Below are positions 1-8,893 of a stretch of 64,000 nucleotides of DNA, in pieces. Each line of letters starts with the position of its first letter. The stretch's first letter is position 1. The notes below the pieces were generated by a model that saw only the letters and a program-made list of their open reading frames with translations, had not been told where the DNA came from and ran no database searches. Source of the stretch: Blastocatellia bacterium. GTDB lineage: Bacteria; Acidobacteriota; Blastocatellia; Chloracidobacteriales; JADJPF01. The translations under genes were made by a program, and so were the position numbers. The stretch lies in NCBI GenBank assembly GCA_016713405.1, contig JADJPF010000022.1, positions 310,001 through 374,000 on the forward strand, in the 5' to 3' direction.

Positions 1-1
1 T

Positions 2-949
2 ATTTTGCCAAAATATAAGCTTGTGAATTCTAGTCAACAACTTAGTTCAGCTTTTCTGACTTTGTTAATAATAGGAGTAAGTATTTATGGAGTAGGTACT
101 TATCAACGTAACAAAGTTTGGAAAACAGAAGAAAGTATTTGGTTTGATGCTACGGTTAAAAGCCCTAAAAACGGGCGTGCTTTAATGAATTATGGATTAA
201 TACTTATGAGCAAGGGCGATTATGTCGCAGCAGAAAACTATTTTATTAAAGCACAACCTTTTATTCCTTATTATTCTTATCTTTATGTTAATTGGGGAAT
301 ATTAAAAGAAAGAATGGGCAAATTAGAAGAGGCAGAGAAAAATTTTCAAAAAGCTGTTGAATATGGGGGAGTTTATCCAACTACATTTTATTTTTATGGT
401 AAATTTTTAAGTGATCAAAAACGTTATCCTGAAGCAATAAATAACCTTGTCAAAGCTCTAGAACTAGCACCTAATCATAATGCTTCACAACGATTATTAA
501 TGAATTTATATCAAGAACAAGGGGATTTTGCTAATTTAGAGAAGATAGCCTTAATGGTTTTACAACAGGATGCCAACAATTTAGAAGCAAAATTTTATCT
601 TGATGCAGCAAAAAATAAAAAGAACCCTTTGCAAACACTTCAAGATCATGCGGCTGCCAGTAAAACGCCTGAAGCATATTTAGATCTTAGTTTAAAGTAT
701 TATCAAGCTAAACAATATGAAAAATGTATTGAAGCAGCTAATGAAGCATTAAAGATAAAGCCAGATTTTCCAGAGGCTTACAATAATATTTGTACTGCTT
801 ATAATGAATTAAAACAATGGGATAAAGCTATTGTAGCTTGTGAACAGGCAATAAAATTTAATCCTAATTTTACGCTTGCAAAAAATAATTTAGCCTGGGC
901 CCTAGAACAGCAAAAACAATCAACAAATAATTCATCTGTAGAAAAATAA
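2..949 (+). CDS. C-terminal part of a membrane TPR protein (start outside window)
   Basis: The reading frame is open at the left edge, so the start lies upstream; the TTG at 5 is not a convincing start. The visible part begins with one hydrophobic segment (about residues 14-30), then a short R-N-x-V-W stretch leading into about six or seven tetratricopeptide repeats, the last ending near N-P-N-F-T-L. A membrane segment followed directly by TPRs in this arrangement resembles the C-terminal half of TMTC/PMT-like multi-spanning membrane proteins that carry TPR tails. The TPRs probably mediate protein contacts. The glycosyltransferase-like N-terminal half is inferred, not seen. The next gene starts 10 bases downstream on the same strand. 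Confidence 0.7.
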   Translation: MLPKYKLVNSSQQLSSAFLTLLIIGVSIYGVGTYQRNKVWKTEESIWFDATVKSPKNGRALMNYGLILMSKGDYVAAENYFIKAQPFIPYYSYLYVNWGILKERMGKLEEAEKNFQKAVEYGGVYPTTFYFYGKFLSDQKRYPEAINNLVKALELAPNHNASQRLLMNLYQEQGDFANLEKIALMVLQQDANNLEAKFYLDAAKNKKNPLQTLQDHAAASKTPEAYLDLSLKYYQAKQYEKCIEAANEALKIKPDFPEAYNNICTAYNELKQWDKAIVACEQAIKFNPNFTLAKNNLAWALEQQKQSTNNSSVEK

Positions 950-958
950 GCTTGGTTA

Positions 959-2311
959 ATGACAAATAATGATTTTTGTGATGTTGTAATAGTTGGAGCA
1001 GGTTTTGCTGGCCTAACAGCCGCACGTCAATTAGTGCAGGCTGGAAAAAAAGTAAAACTCCTAGAAGCTCGTGACCGAGTTGGCGGGCGAATTTATACAA
1101 AACAAATTGATGAAAAAACTTATGTTGACCTTGGTGGTCAATGGATTGGCCCAACACAAGACCGCATTTATGCTCTTGCTAATGAATTTGGTATCAAAAC
1201 CTTTCCTTCCTATCATTCAGGAACTCACTTAGTCGTATTACAAAATAAGCTAAAACGTTACCAAGGTTTAATACCTAATATAGATTTTTTATCACTCTTA
1301 AACCTGGATTTTGCAATAAAAAAGCTTAACCGTTTGTCAAAAACAATTTCTTTGAGTGAGCCTGGGACAAGCCCTAATGCAAAAATACTAGATAGCCAGA
1401 CTGTAGCAACATTCTTAGATAAGAATATTTATTTTTATAATGCTAGACAAATCTTAGACATAGCATTAGAAACTGTTTTTGGTTGCAGTATGGCGGAAAT
1501 CTCGCTTCTACATGCACTTTTTTATATTAAATCTGGAGTGGATTTAGAACATCTTTTTAGTTTAACAGGTGGAGCGCAACAAGACCGTATTGTTGGAGGG
1601 GCGCAAACAGTCGCTAAAGCTTTGGCAGAAGAAATAAACCATGTTATTAAATTTTCTAGTGTGGTAAAAAAGATTGAGCAAACATCTGATAATGTTTTAG
1701 TTATAGGAGAAAATTTTCAATATAAAGCTAAAAAAGTTATTGTAGCAATACCTCCAACTTTAGCAGGAAGAATTACTTATAACCCATGTTTACCTTGGCA
1801 AAGAGACCAATTAACTCAACGTCTACCAATGGGTTTTGTTATTAAATGTTTTGCTATTTATGAAAAACCTTTTTGGCGAGATAAAAACTTAAGCGGGCTA
1901 GCTGTGTCTGATAGTGGTTATTTACAGGCTGTTTTTGATGGCTCACCTGTAGACGCTAGCAGAGGTATTTTACTAGCTTTTTCTCTTGCTAGTCGAGGTA
2001 GAGAATTTATTAAGCTTCCACTAGAAGAAAGAAAAGAAGCTGTATTAAGCACTTTTGCTAGATGGTTTGGTAAAGAAGCAACAAAACCAATTTATTATTT
2101 AGATCATTGTTGGGCAGAAGAAGAGTGGAGTAGAGGCTGTTATGTAGGGTTTATGCCGCCAGGCGTTTGGACAAACTATGGTAAAGCTCTTTCTAAGCCT
2201 GTAGGAAGAATACATTGGGCAGGTACAGAAACTTCTGATATTTGGAATGGCTATATTGAAGGAGCAATTCGATCTGGTGAGAGAGTTGTTAAGGAAATCC
2301 TTACTTTATGA
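959..2311 (+). CDS. Flavin monoamine oxidase family protein
   Basis: This FAD-dependent amine oxidase of 450 residues would oxidatively deaminate an amine to aldehyde, ammonia and hydrogen peroxide. The N-terminal dinucleotide-binding motif G-A-G-F-A-G is at residues 13-18, followed by E-A-R-D-R-V-G-G-R. Several monoamine-oxidase hallmarks are visible: L-P-M-G-F-V-I-K-C (the conserved active-site lysine region), R-G-C-Y with Cys394 at the place of the cysteine that binds FAD covalently in MAO A/B, and the C-terminal W-A-G-T-E-T motif. Covalent FAD is therefore plausible. It has no signal peptide. It overlaps the next gene by four bases (ATGA), so the two are probably co-translated. The substrate cannot be told from sequence. 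Confidence 0.88.
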   Translation: MTNNDFCDVVIVGAGFAGLTAARQLVQAGKKVKLLEARDRVGGRIYTKQIDEKTYVDLGGQWIGPTQDRIYALANEFGIKTFPSYHSGTHLVVLQNKLKRYQGLIPNIDFLSLLNLDFAIKKLNRLSKTISLSEPGTSPNAKILDSQTVATFLDKNIYFYNARQILDIALETVFGCSMAEISLLHALFYIKSGVDLEHLFSLTGGAQQDRIVGGAQTVAKALAEEINHVIKFSSVVKKIEQTSDNVLVIGENFQYKAKKVIVAIPPTLAGRITYNPCLPWQRDQLTQRLPMGFVIKCFAIYEKPFWRDKNLSGLAVSDSGYLQAVFDGSPVDASRGILLAFSLASRGREFIKLPLEERKEAVLSTFARWFGKEATKPIYYLDHCWAEEEWSRGCYVGFMPPGVWTNYGKALSKPVGRIHWAGTETSDIWNGYIEGAIRSGERVVKEILTL

Positions 2312-3444
2312 AAAAAAAGCTATTTTATTTGATAATTAGTATTTCTGTTTTACTTTTCTGTTATAACATTTGGAGTTTACTTGATCGTAAGCCACCAAAT
2401 GTTTTTAGCGAAGGCTGTTCAACAGAATTAGAAGAGTTTGGAACTAATTCTGGACAAGGTAATATAGTTGGTATCCAACCTAAAGTTTCACCTATTGATT
2501 TTGCTAATGAAACAAATTTTTTTAATAAACTGGATGCTTATCTTCAAGAAGCAAAACAAGCAAATTATTTAATGGAAAATACTGTTGTTTTATTTCCTGA
2601 ATATATTGGCACTTGGTTGGTGGTAGCAGGAGAAAAAGAAGGCGTTTATACAGCTAATAACGTCACAGAGGCAGCTAAATTAATGATAAGCAGTAATTTA
2701 GCTAAATTTTTACTAACTTATCTTGATGCTCCTCAAGTGCCTGACAGGGTTAAATATAGTCTTTTTGCTATGAAATCGGCAGAGATGGCAGATATTTATC
2801 ATCGTACTTTTTCGCAGTTGTCTAACAAATATCAAGTAACTATTGTTGCAGGATCAATTTTACTACCAGAGCCAATTATTAAGAATAATACCTTAAAAGT
2901 GAGTAAAGGAAATCTTTATAATGTTTCTGTTATTTATAAAGCAGATGGAAAGCCATACTCAGAAATAATAAAAAAAGTTTTTCTTACCTCAGATGAACAG
3001 CCATTTACTAAATCTAGTAAAATAAATCAATTACCAGTATTTGACCTTCCAATAGGTAGAACATCTGTTTTAATATGCGCAGATTCTTGGTATTTAGAAA
3101 ATTACCAGTATTTAGACTCACAAAAGGCAGAAATAGCACTTATTCCTTCTTTTTGTTCGTCAGATGGAAAAATGACAGAAAAATGGAAAGGTTATGATGG
3201 TTATCCAACACCTGATGATGTAGAAAAATCAGATATTGGAACAATATCTGAGCAAAACGCTTGGCTAAAATATTCTTTATCTACACGTAGCAAAGAAACT
3301 AGTATTAAACAAGGGATGAATGTTTTTTTACGCGGACGCTTATGGGAAATGGGTTCGGATGGAAACACAATTATTTTAAAGGATAAGGAGACAAAACTTT
3401 CTGCTTCAATTAATGGTGCAACAATTGTTTGTTTATGGCTCTAA
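2308..3444 (+). CDS. Membrane-anchored carbon-nitrogen hydrolase (nitrilase superfamily)
   Basis: A 378-residue protein with one N-terminal membrane segment (about residues 5-23) and a nitrilase fold placed outside the cytoplasm. The catalytic triad is recognisable: Glu98 in L-F-P-E-Y, a lysine at 222 or 223 in I-I-K-K-V-F, and Cys257 in L-I-C-A-D-S-W-Y. This superfamily hydrolyses nitriles or amides, or transfers acyl groups (apolipoprotein N-acyltransferase is a relative). The start overlaps the amine oxidase stop by four bases, which suggests translational coupling and a shared pathway, perhaps amine or amide breakdown. The exact substrate is unknown. A strong terminator follows. Confidence 0.75.
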   Translation: MKKKLFYLIISISVLLFCYNIWSLLDRKPPNVFSEGCSTELEEFGTNSGQGNIVGIQPKVSPIDFANETNFFNKLDAYLQEAKQANYLMENTVVLFPEYIGTWLVVAGEKEGVYTANNVTEAAKLMISSNLAKFLLTYLDAPQVPDRVKYSLFAMKSAEMADIYHRTFSQLSNKYQVTIVAGSILLPEPIIKNNTLKVSKGNLYNVSVIYKADGKPYSEIIKKVFLTSDEQPFTKSSKINQLPVFDLPIGRTSVLICADSWYLENYQYLDSQKAEIALIPSFCSSDGKMTEKWKGYDGYPTPDDVEKSDIGTISEQNAWLKYSLSTRSKETSIKQGMNVFLRGRLWEMGSDGNTIILKDKETKLSASINGATIVCLWL

Positions 3445-3449
3445 ATAGA

Positions 3450-3480
3450 AAAGGGATAACAATTTGTTATCCCTTTTTTC
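3450..3480 (+). terminator. Rho-independent terminator, probably bidirectional
   Basis: A perfect 10-bp stem, aagggataac at 3451-3460 with gttatccctt at 3466-3475, has a 5-base loop and runs into a T tract. An A tract precedes it, so it can also end the RRM gene that converges from the right. Confidence 0.85.
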
Positions 3481-3510
3481 TATGTTAATTTTCTAAGTAA
3501 CCTTTAGTGC

Positions 3511-3888
3511 TTAGTAACGATCATAACCACCACGGCCACCGCGATCACGGCCACCGCCGCCGCCGCCACGATTAAAACCGCCGCCGCCGCCACGATTAAA
3601 ACCGCCGCCGCCGCCACGATTAAAACCGCCACCGCCACGATTATTTTCTTGTGGCTTAGCTTCATTTACTTTAATGGTGCGACCATTTAGCATATGACCA
3701 TTGAATTGAGAAATAGCACTTTCGCCTTCACTACGATCAGATAGTTCAACAAAAGCAAAACCGCGAGATTGACCTGTATCTCTATCAGTCATGATTTTTA
3801 AGGATTGAATATTGCCTACTTGAGAAAATAAAGCGGATAGTTCCCCTTCAGTAGTAGAAAAAGCTAGATTACCAACGTAGAGTTTCAT
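3511..3888 (-). CDS. RNA-binding protein: single RRM with an RGG-rich tail
   Basis: This 125-residue protein has one RNA-recognition motif (about residues 1-80). RNP2 reads L-Y-V-G-N-L and RNP1 reads R-G-F-A-F-V-E-L, both close to consensus. The tail from about residue 85 is almost only Gly, Arg, Phe and Asn, in RGGGGGFN repeats. Bacterial proteins of this design (cyanobacterial Rbp types, for example) bind RNA and are often cold- or stress-induced. RGG tails add nonspecific RNA binding and can favour condensates. At the DNA level the tail is an in-frame 24-bp tandem repeat. It stands alone, with a long untranslated stretch upstream. Confidence 0.93.
   Translation of the reverse strand: MKLYVGNLAFSTTEGELSALFSQVGNIQSLKIMTDRDTGQSRGFAFVELSDRSEGESAISQFNGHMLNGRTIKVNEAKPQENNRGGGGFNRGGGGGFNRGGGGGFNRGGGGGGRDRGGRGGYDRY
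3567..3638 (-). repeat. 24-bp coding minisatellite, three copies
   Basis: Three tandem 24-bp units at 3567, 3591 and 3615 are virtually identical, with degenerate flanking copies. Each encodes one N-R-G-G-G-G-G-F unit of the RNA-binding protein tail. Copy number could change by slippage without breaking the frame. Confidence 0.9.
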
Positions 3889-4313
3889 AAATAAAAAATA
3901 CCTTTCTTGGGTTTAAGAAGAACTGACAAACTAATAAACTAAATATCCAACTGTAGATACCAAAGGGAATGGAATGGGAATTAGAAACCTATCCTTCGCA
4001 ATAGCGAAAACATTGCCAATTTTCCAAGATATTCAACATCAGAAGTTTTTTGATAGCAGTTCTCTAAAAATATAAATTTTAGGTGTTTAACACCCCTTCT
4101 GTTTTGCTAAAAGCATTTTAGTATAATTTTGTAGCAAAACACAAATTTTTATTTCCTAGAAAATGCAAAAAAATAATAAACTCTTTAGAATAAAGTGTTT
4201 AAAAATGCAAAAATTTTTAATTTAAGCCAATTATTAGCAGTATATATGATATTTTTACTCTTAAGACAAAAAATCGATCCCTTAAAAGTAGAATAAAACA
4301 AGATAATTAAAAA
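3889..4313 (-). promoter_or_regulatory. Upstream region of the RRM gene with an inverted repeat
   Basis: These 425 bases hold no gene. A Shine-Dalgarno-like aagaaagg precedes the RRM start. A perfect 9-bp inverted repeat (gttttgcta at 4101-4109, tagcaaaac at 4132-4140) encloses AT-rich sequence with a possible minus-strand -10 element TATACT (complement of 4120-4125). A small hairpin lies at 3995-4008. If transcription starts near 4113, the leader would be over 200 bases, a length seen in cold-shock-type mRNAs. The -35 match is weak, so the promoter is only a suggestion. Confidence 0.35.
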
Positions 4314-4853
4314 TTAATTTACAGGTTTTGAGTTATAAACATAATCACCCTCAGGAGTTTTACTTTCCCAAAAGCTATTATCTTCATATTCAATTTTCTT
4401 AATCCTAAAGCCTAGTTTAACTTTTGTAGGAATAGAAGCTGTATTATAAAAAATAGTTTCTTCTATTTTTTCCTCATTACTAGGTTTAATCTTCTTTTTA
4501 CTCTTAAATTTATTTGAGACAGGCTTATTTTGTGTATTAAGGAAAGATGCTTCCCATTCAATTGATTTGATAGTCTTATCACCAGAGGGGTTTTTAGCTA
4601 CTAAAACAAAGGCTACTTTTTGTTGGCTCCCTACACCACTACCAATAGCCCCACCAGATGCCCTCATGTTCCCACCAATTCCAGTAGCTGTAATATTTCC
4701 TGTCCCTAAACCGTTAGCATTACCTACTACTAGCTCTAAGGCAAGTACATCTAAAGGCCAAGGAGATTCTGTATTAGTTGCATCTTGGCAAAGAAAGGGC
4801 TTATTTAATAATAAAATTAACAGTAAAGTTAATAAAATTTTTCGTGCTGCCAT
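4314..4853 (-). CDS. Secreted hypothetical protein
   Basis: A 179-residue protein I do not recognise. It starts with a clear signal peptide (K-I-L-L-T-L-L-L-I-L-L-L, residues 5-16) ending near F-L-C-Q. The cysteine at about residue 22 could be a lipobox, but the spacing is imperfect. A glycine-rich stretch (residues 48-77) is followed by a predicted beta-rich domain with W-E-A-S-F and R-I-K-K-I-E-Y-E-D, resembling a single Ig-like or cupredoxin-like sandwich. An aaggag site precedes the ATG. It lies in the same orientation as the kinase gene upstream of it but 178 bases away, so co-transcription is uncertain. Confidence 0.6.
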   Translation of the reverse strand: MAARKILLTLLLILLLNKPFLCQDATNTESPWPLDVLALELVVGNANGLGTGNITATGIGGNMRASGGAIGSGVGSQQKVAFVLVAKNPSGDKTIKSIEWEASFLNTQNKPVSNKFKSKKKIKPSNEEKIEETIFYNTASIPTKVKLGFRIKKIEYEDNSFWESKTPEGDYVYNSKPVN

Positions 4854-5031
4854 AGCAGCAACTCCTTAAAACTACAAGTTTGTGATTAAGTTAGGTTATT
4901 TAGATCTGTAGAATTATTTAGATTTGTAGTGTTGGGATAATTATATATATTTTTTTATCTTTCAGACAAGTAACAAGTGGAAAAATAATTAAAACTTAAT
5001 AAATTCATAATAATTACCCTAGTTATTTATA

Positions 5032-7164
5032 TTACTTAGCACAACTTAAAGGTGTGCGGTTAAGACGTAGCCTGCTATCATATTGTTTCTTGGTAAAAGG
5101 ATTGCTCAATACACGATAAGCAGAACAAATATAGCTATAAAGCTTTTCTAATTTTGGAGCTAGATCTAAGTTGTATTTACATAATTCTGCGTTAGCTTCA
5201 GGATGAAATTTCTTTGTAGCTTCCATATAAGCTTGGCGAATTTCTGAATCTTTTGCATATGCACTAACCCCTAATAAGGCATAATAATTAATATTGTCAA
5301 GGCTATACATAATAGACTCTACTTCATAACAAAACATAGCAGCATTTTGAAAATTATATATTCCTACGCTGGCATGTAATTCATTAAGTAATCGACCTAT
5401 AGAATCTATATTATGATCTGTTTTCTTTTCATCCATTGACCATTTTAATAGTCCTACTACTAACAAACCGCATAGGGCTTTTAATACTTCTAGTTCTGGC
5501 AAACAATTTAATAAAAGTAGTTCTGCAATAGAAATATTGGTACTAATCCGAGATAAAATAAAAGCTTCTTTTGGAGTTAAATTTATTGTTTTAGTTATTT
5601 CATTAGGTATAGGATTCAGTATTACTGTGCGTGAAAAGTCACCTAGCCAGCTTTTTAGTAAACAACTATCTTCTAGTTTTCGGATTGCCTTAAATACCAA
5701 GTCTATAATTGGTAAAGATGCTTTGTTAGGTAGTATATTAATAGACTCACAACGTAGTTCATATTGGCCTGATTGCCAATTAAAAAGTGAAAGAGCTATT
5801 TGAGAAATTTGTAATGTATGTAACTCTTTTAGTTCTGTAGGGGAAATAATTTTTAGTCTAAGTAACGCCTCACTAAAAGAACAACTATTTGTAAACATTT
5901 CATCTCTGGCTTGTTGAAAATCACTAGGGGCAATATTACTAATGCGTATTACCAAATCATTAAGCTGATCTATAATTTCTGTACTATTAGCAGCAATAAT
6001 ATTACCTTGATGAAAGACAATGTTTTTAGTCACCTTTTCATTAGTACAAATCAGAGAACCACTTAAACCATCACGTAAAATTCTTTGCAAAAGAAAAATA
6101 AAAGGCTGTTCTTTTAAGTTACCAAATTCTATAGAAGTTTTACCATCATTTGTATCTTTTTCTTGTTTTTCCTGTTCGTTAAAAAGTGTTGGCAAAGAAG
6201 CACAATCAAAACTCAACGGATTAGGTGTTTTTGAGATATATTGAGGACGAGGAGAAATTGGATTACCAACAATTTTAGGTAATGGTGGTAGAAGTTGAAG
6301 CCTCCATTTTAACTCGCCTGCACTATGTAACCTTTTATTTGGATCAGGAATCAACAAATCATTAATAATACTAGCAAATTCTTTACTAACATTAATAAAC
6401 GGTTCCCATTGACCTTCTTTTGGTTTAATAGCTGAGCTAATAGACTCACTAGTAAGTAGCCTAAGTATAGTCGCTCCTACAGAATATAAATCGCTTTGTG
6501 TCACTGCATTTCCAGCAATTTGTTCTGGGGCAGTATAGCCTGGAGTATAAATTAAGGTTTTATTTGGATGATTTTCTACAGATTGGCAAACTGCTCCAAA
6601 ATCAATTAATAATATTTTGCCGCTTTCATGCCTCATTAAGTTTTCAGGCTTTATATCTCGATGAATAATTATAGGATTGTGTGTATGTAAGTATTCTAAA
6701 ATTTCAGCAAGTTCCACAAGTAAAGCACGAGCCTCTTTTTCATCAAATGGATAATTTCTTTCTATTACTTCTTCAGCTAATGTTTTTCCTGGAATAAAAT
6801 CTTGTACTAAGTAGGAATAACCCTGGTCAATAAAATAGGCATATAATTTAGGAATACCAGGATGTTTTAATTTTAATAGCACTTCAGCTTCACGCTTAAA
6901 TAATCTTTCTGCTATTTCATTGGTTTCTGGATCATAATTATTATTGTCAAATAATAATTTTAATTGTTTTAAGACACGTACTTCCTTAAAACAATCTAAA
7001 TCTTGCACTAAATAAGTGATGCTAAAACCACCTTTACCTAGCATTTTTTTAATTTGATAACGATAACCAACTAAAGAATTTATTGATAAAGCCTGACAGT
7101 TAGGACAATGAGTTTCATTACTTGACCATTGGTTAATACAGCTTATATTAGCGCAAGTTGCCAT
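5032..7164 (-). CDS. Ser/Thr protein kinase with DUF4388 and C-terminal DnaJ-like domain
   Basis: A 710-residue cytoplasmic protein with four parts. A short Cys motif (C-A-N-I-S-C and C-P-N-C, residues 4-23) looks like a zinc ribbon. A complete Hanks-type kinase follows (about 30-290): G-K-G-G-F-S loop, L-K-Q-L-K lysine, H-R-D-I-K-P-E-N with Asp170, I-D-F-G and G-Y-T-A-P-E-Q. A DUF4388/PATAN-like region spans about 345-600. A J-domain-like end (about 625-700) begins Y-Y-A-L-L-G-V. The J-domain HPD tripeptide reads H654-P655-E656, which would be expected to weaken DnaK stimulation. A ribosome site (aaagga) precedes the ATG. Signals and targets are unknown. Confidence 0.88.
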   Translation of the reverse strand: MATCANISCINQWSSNETHCPNCQALSINSLVGYRYQIKKMLGKGGFSITYLVQDLDCFKEVRVLKQLKLLFDNNNYDPETNEIAERLFKREAEVLLKLKHPGIPKLYAYFIDQGYSYLVQDFIPGKTLAEEVIERNYPFDEKEARALLVELAEILEYLHTHNPIIIHRDIKPENLMRHESGKILLIDFGAVCQSVENHPNKTLIYTPGYTAPEQIAGNAVTQSDLYSVGATILRLLTSESISSAIKPKEGQWEPFINVSKEFASIINDLLIPDPNKRLHSAGELKWRLQLLPPLPKIVGNPISPRPQYISKTPNPLSFDCASLPTLFNEQEKQEKDTNDGKTSIEFGNLKEQPFIFLLQRILRDGLSGSLICTNEKVTKNIVFHQGNIIAANSTEIIDQLNDLVIRISNIAPSDFQQARDEMFTNSCSFSEALLRLKIISPTELKELHTLQISQIALSLFNWQSGQYELRCESINILPNKASLPIIDLVFKAIRKLEDSCLLKSWLGDFSRTVILNPIPNEITKTINLTPKEAFILSRISTNISIAELLLLNCLPELEVLKALCGLLVVGLLKWSMDEKKTDHNIDSIGRLLNELHASVGIYNFQNAAMFCYEVESIMYSLDNINYYALLGVSAYAKDSEIRQAYMEATKKFHPEANAELCKYNLDLAPKLEKLYSYICSAYRVLSNPFTKKQYDSRLRLNRTPLSCAK

Positions 7165-7629
7165 GAGCTATCCTTTCTGCGGTTGGCTAGAATAATTTGC
7201 TAGGCTAGCATCGTTAAATCTGCAATCATAATGCCAATATTAATGATTGAAAAAAATAAATTTTTCTTCTTATAAATCAAATGCTTGAGAGTCAGTAAAT
7301 CTAATAATAGCTTAAGATAGGTAAGCAAAATGCTCTATTAATGCTATGTAAAATATTCATAGTGGTGTGTAGAGAATACATAGTTTCTAACTTTGTAAGT
7401 GAAAAAAAGATAAAAAATAAGTTTAACTAATAGTTAAAAACCCTAACATGATCATATAGCTAAATAGTGATTTTACTAGCCAAAATGACTTACTAAAATG
7501 GCGAAGTTTTATCATTAGTTTTTAATTTTTAAGCTTTTAAGACTTTTTCTAAGAAAGATAAATCTTACTTGCTCAGTAGTAAAAAACCGATGTATATTTT
7601 TTCATTAACATTTAAGGAGAAACTTTTTC
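7165..7629. promoter_or_regulatory. Divergent intergenic region
   Basis: There is no gene in these 465 bases between the kinase and the beta-barrel gene. A short dyad, caatcat at 7223-7229 with atgattg at 7243-7249, lies near the kinase start. On the plus strand TTGCTC (7569-7574) and TATATT (7593-7598) are 18 bases apart and could be a sigma-70-type promoter for the barrel gene, which also has aaggag at 7613-7618. Confidence 0.4.
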
Positions 7630-8772
7630 ATGCAGTTTAACAAATTCCTATATTCCATAATGATTTGTGTTATTTTGCTTACAAGTTATAACTTTGTTTT
7701 AGCAGAAGAGCCTGATGAAAAAGAAAATAATACTAAAACTATAAAATCTACAGAAAAAACACCTGATACATCCACAAATAAAAAAATTACAGTTAATGGG
7801 GTAAATATAGTTTTTACAGGCAATAATGAGGCATTAATAGAAATTAATGGACAAATGGTAAAAATTGATACAGCAACGCAAAGTGCCGTTGGAATGTCTG
7901 ATGATTTGACTAAATCCATAGTAGAAAATGCAACACCAGATTCTACTACTAATGAAAGTACTACTAGCGAAAATACTACAGCCAGTAACGAAGGCCAAAC
8001 CTCTGAAGAAGTTGAAAATATAGAGCCTAATCCAGAAGACCAATATGCTTATGAACTAGTTAATGTACCTACGCCTAAGCGTTATGAAAAAGGTGCATTT
8101 AGCGTTCATTTTACACATAGATTTACCCAGTCCCCTTTCTTAAAATCATTTTCAGACCTATTTGGATTTGATAGCTTTTCGCTGTCAGGATTTGGTTTTA
8201 ATTATGGTATTACTAATCGAATTTATGCCAAAGTTTATAGAACTCCTCTTTTTCGCACTATAGAAATGGGTGGAGGCGTTCACCTAGTCCAACAAAGTAA
8301 GAAAGTTCCTGTAAGTGCTACCTTTTATGCTAGTGTTGAAGGACGAGATAACTTTGATGAGCATTTTACAACTAATATTTCTGGTATGTTTGGCCGTTCT
8401 TTTTCACGCTATGGAGCAGTGTTTTTTGCTCCAACGGTTTCATTTAATAATAATGCCATTCCTGGTAGTAATCCTGGCAATACAAATACAACAGGTTCTT
8501 TTGGATTTGGTGGGCAAATTAATTTTAGACCTACAGGAAGTTTTGTAATGGAATTTGTTCCACGTGTTGGTTATAAATCCCCTGGCTCTGTTTCATCTGT
8601 TGCATTTGGTTTGCAGAAACGCACCTACCGACACACTTTTACACTTACTGTTTCTAATAGCCAAGCCACCACAACTAGCCAATATAATGCCGGTTTTGGT
8701 TCAATTACAGATCGAAAAGAATTTGCTAGAGGCTTAGTTGTAGGTTTTAATATCTATCGTCGGTTCTTCTAA
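7630..8772 (+). CDS. Outer-membrane beta-barrel protein, DUF5777-like
   Basis: A 380-residue exported protein. Residues 1-25 form a signal peptide (cleavage near V-L-A-E). Residues 26-140 are a low-complexity, Thr/Ser/Glu-rich region with a short I-T-V-N-G-V-N-I-V-F beta segment. From about 150 to the end it is alternating aromatic/polar beta strands, closing with F-N-I-Y-R-R-F-F; a final Phe is the usual outer-membrane insertion signal. The barrel begins G-A-F-S-V-H-F-T-H-R-F as in DUF5777 proteins. Its role as a porin or a heme/electron-transfer partner cannot be decided here. A long hairpin terminator follows. Confidence 0.75.
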   Translation: MQFNKFLYSIMICVILLTSYNFVLAEEPDEKENNTKTIKSTEKTPDTSTNKKITVNGVNIVFTGNNEALIEINGQMVKIDTATQSAVGMSDDLTKSIVENATPDSTTNESTTSENTTASNEGQTSEEVENIEPNPEDQYAYELVNVPTPKRYEKGAFSVHFTHRFTQSPFLKSFSDLFGFDSFSLSGFGFNYGITNRIYAKVYRTPLFRTIEMGGGVHLVQQSKKVPVSATFYASVEGRDNFDEHFTTNISGMFGRSFSRYGAVFFAPTVSFNNNAIPGSNPGNTNTTGSFGFGGQINFRPTGSFVMEFVPRVGYKSPGSVSSVAFGLQKRTYRHTFTLTVSNSQATTTSQYNAGFGSITDRKEFARGLVVGFNIYRRFF

Positions 8773-8804
8773 AATTAATTAGAAAACTAGTTAAAATACA
8801 TATT

Positions 8805-8858
8805 AAATAAACTGCAATTTATCACAAACTAAAAAACATGATAAGTTGCAGTTTATTT
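8805..8858. terminator. Long hairpin between convergent genes
   Basis: A 20-bp stem with a single T-G wobble pairs 8805-8824 with 8839-8858 around a 14-base loop. It lies between the barrel gene and the ring nuclease gene and can end both transcripts. Confidence 0.75.
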
Positions 8859-8893
8859 GATTTAAACAAACTGAAAATAGATAGAAAACATTT

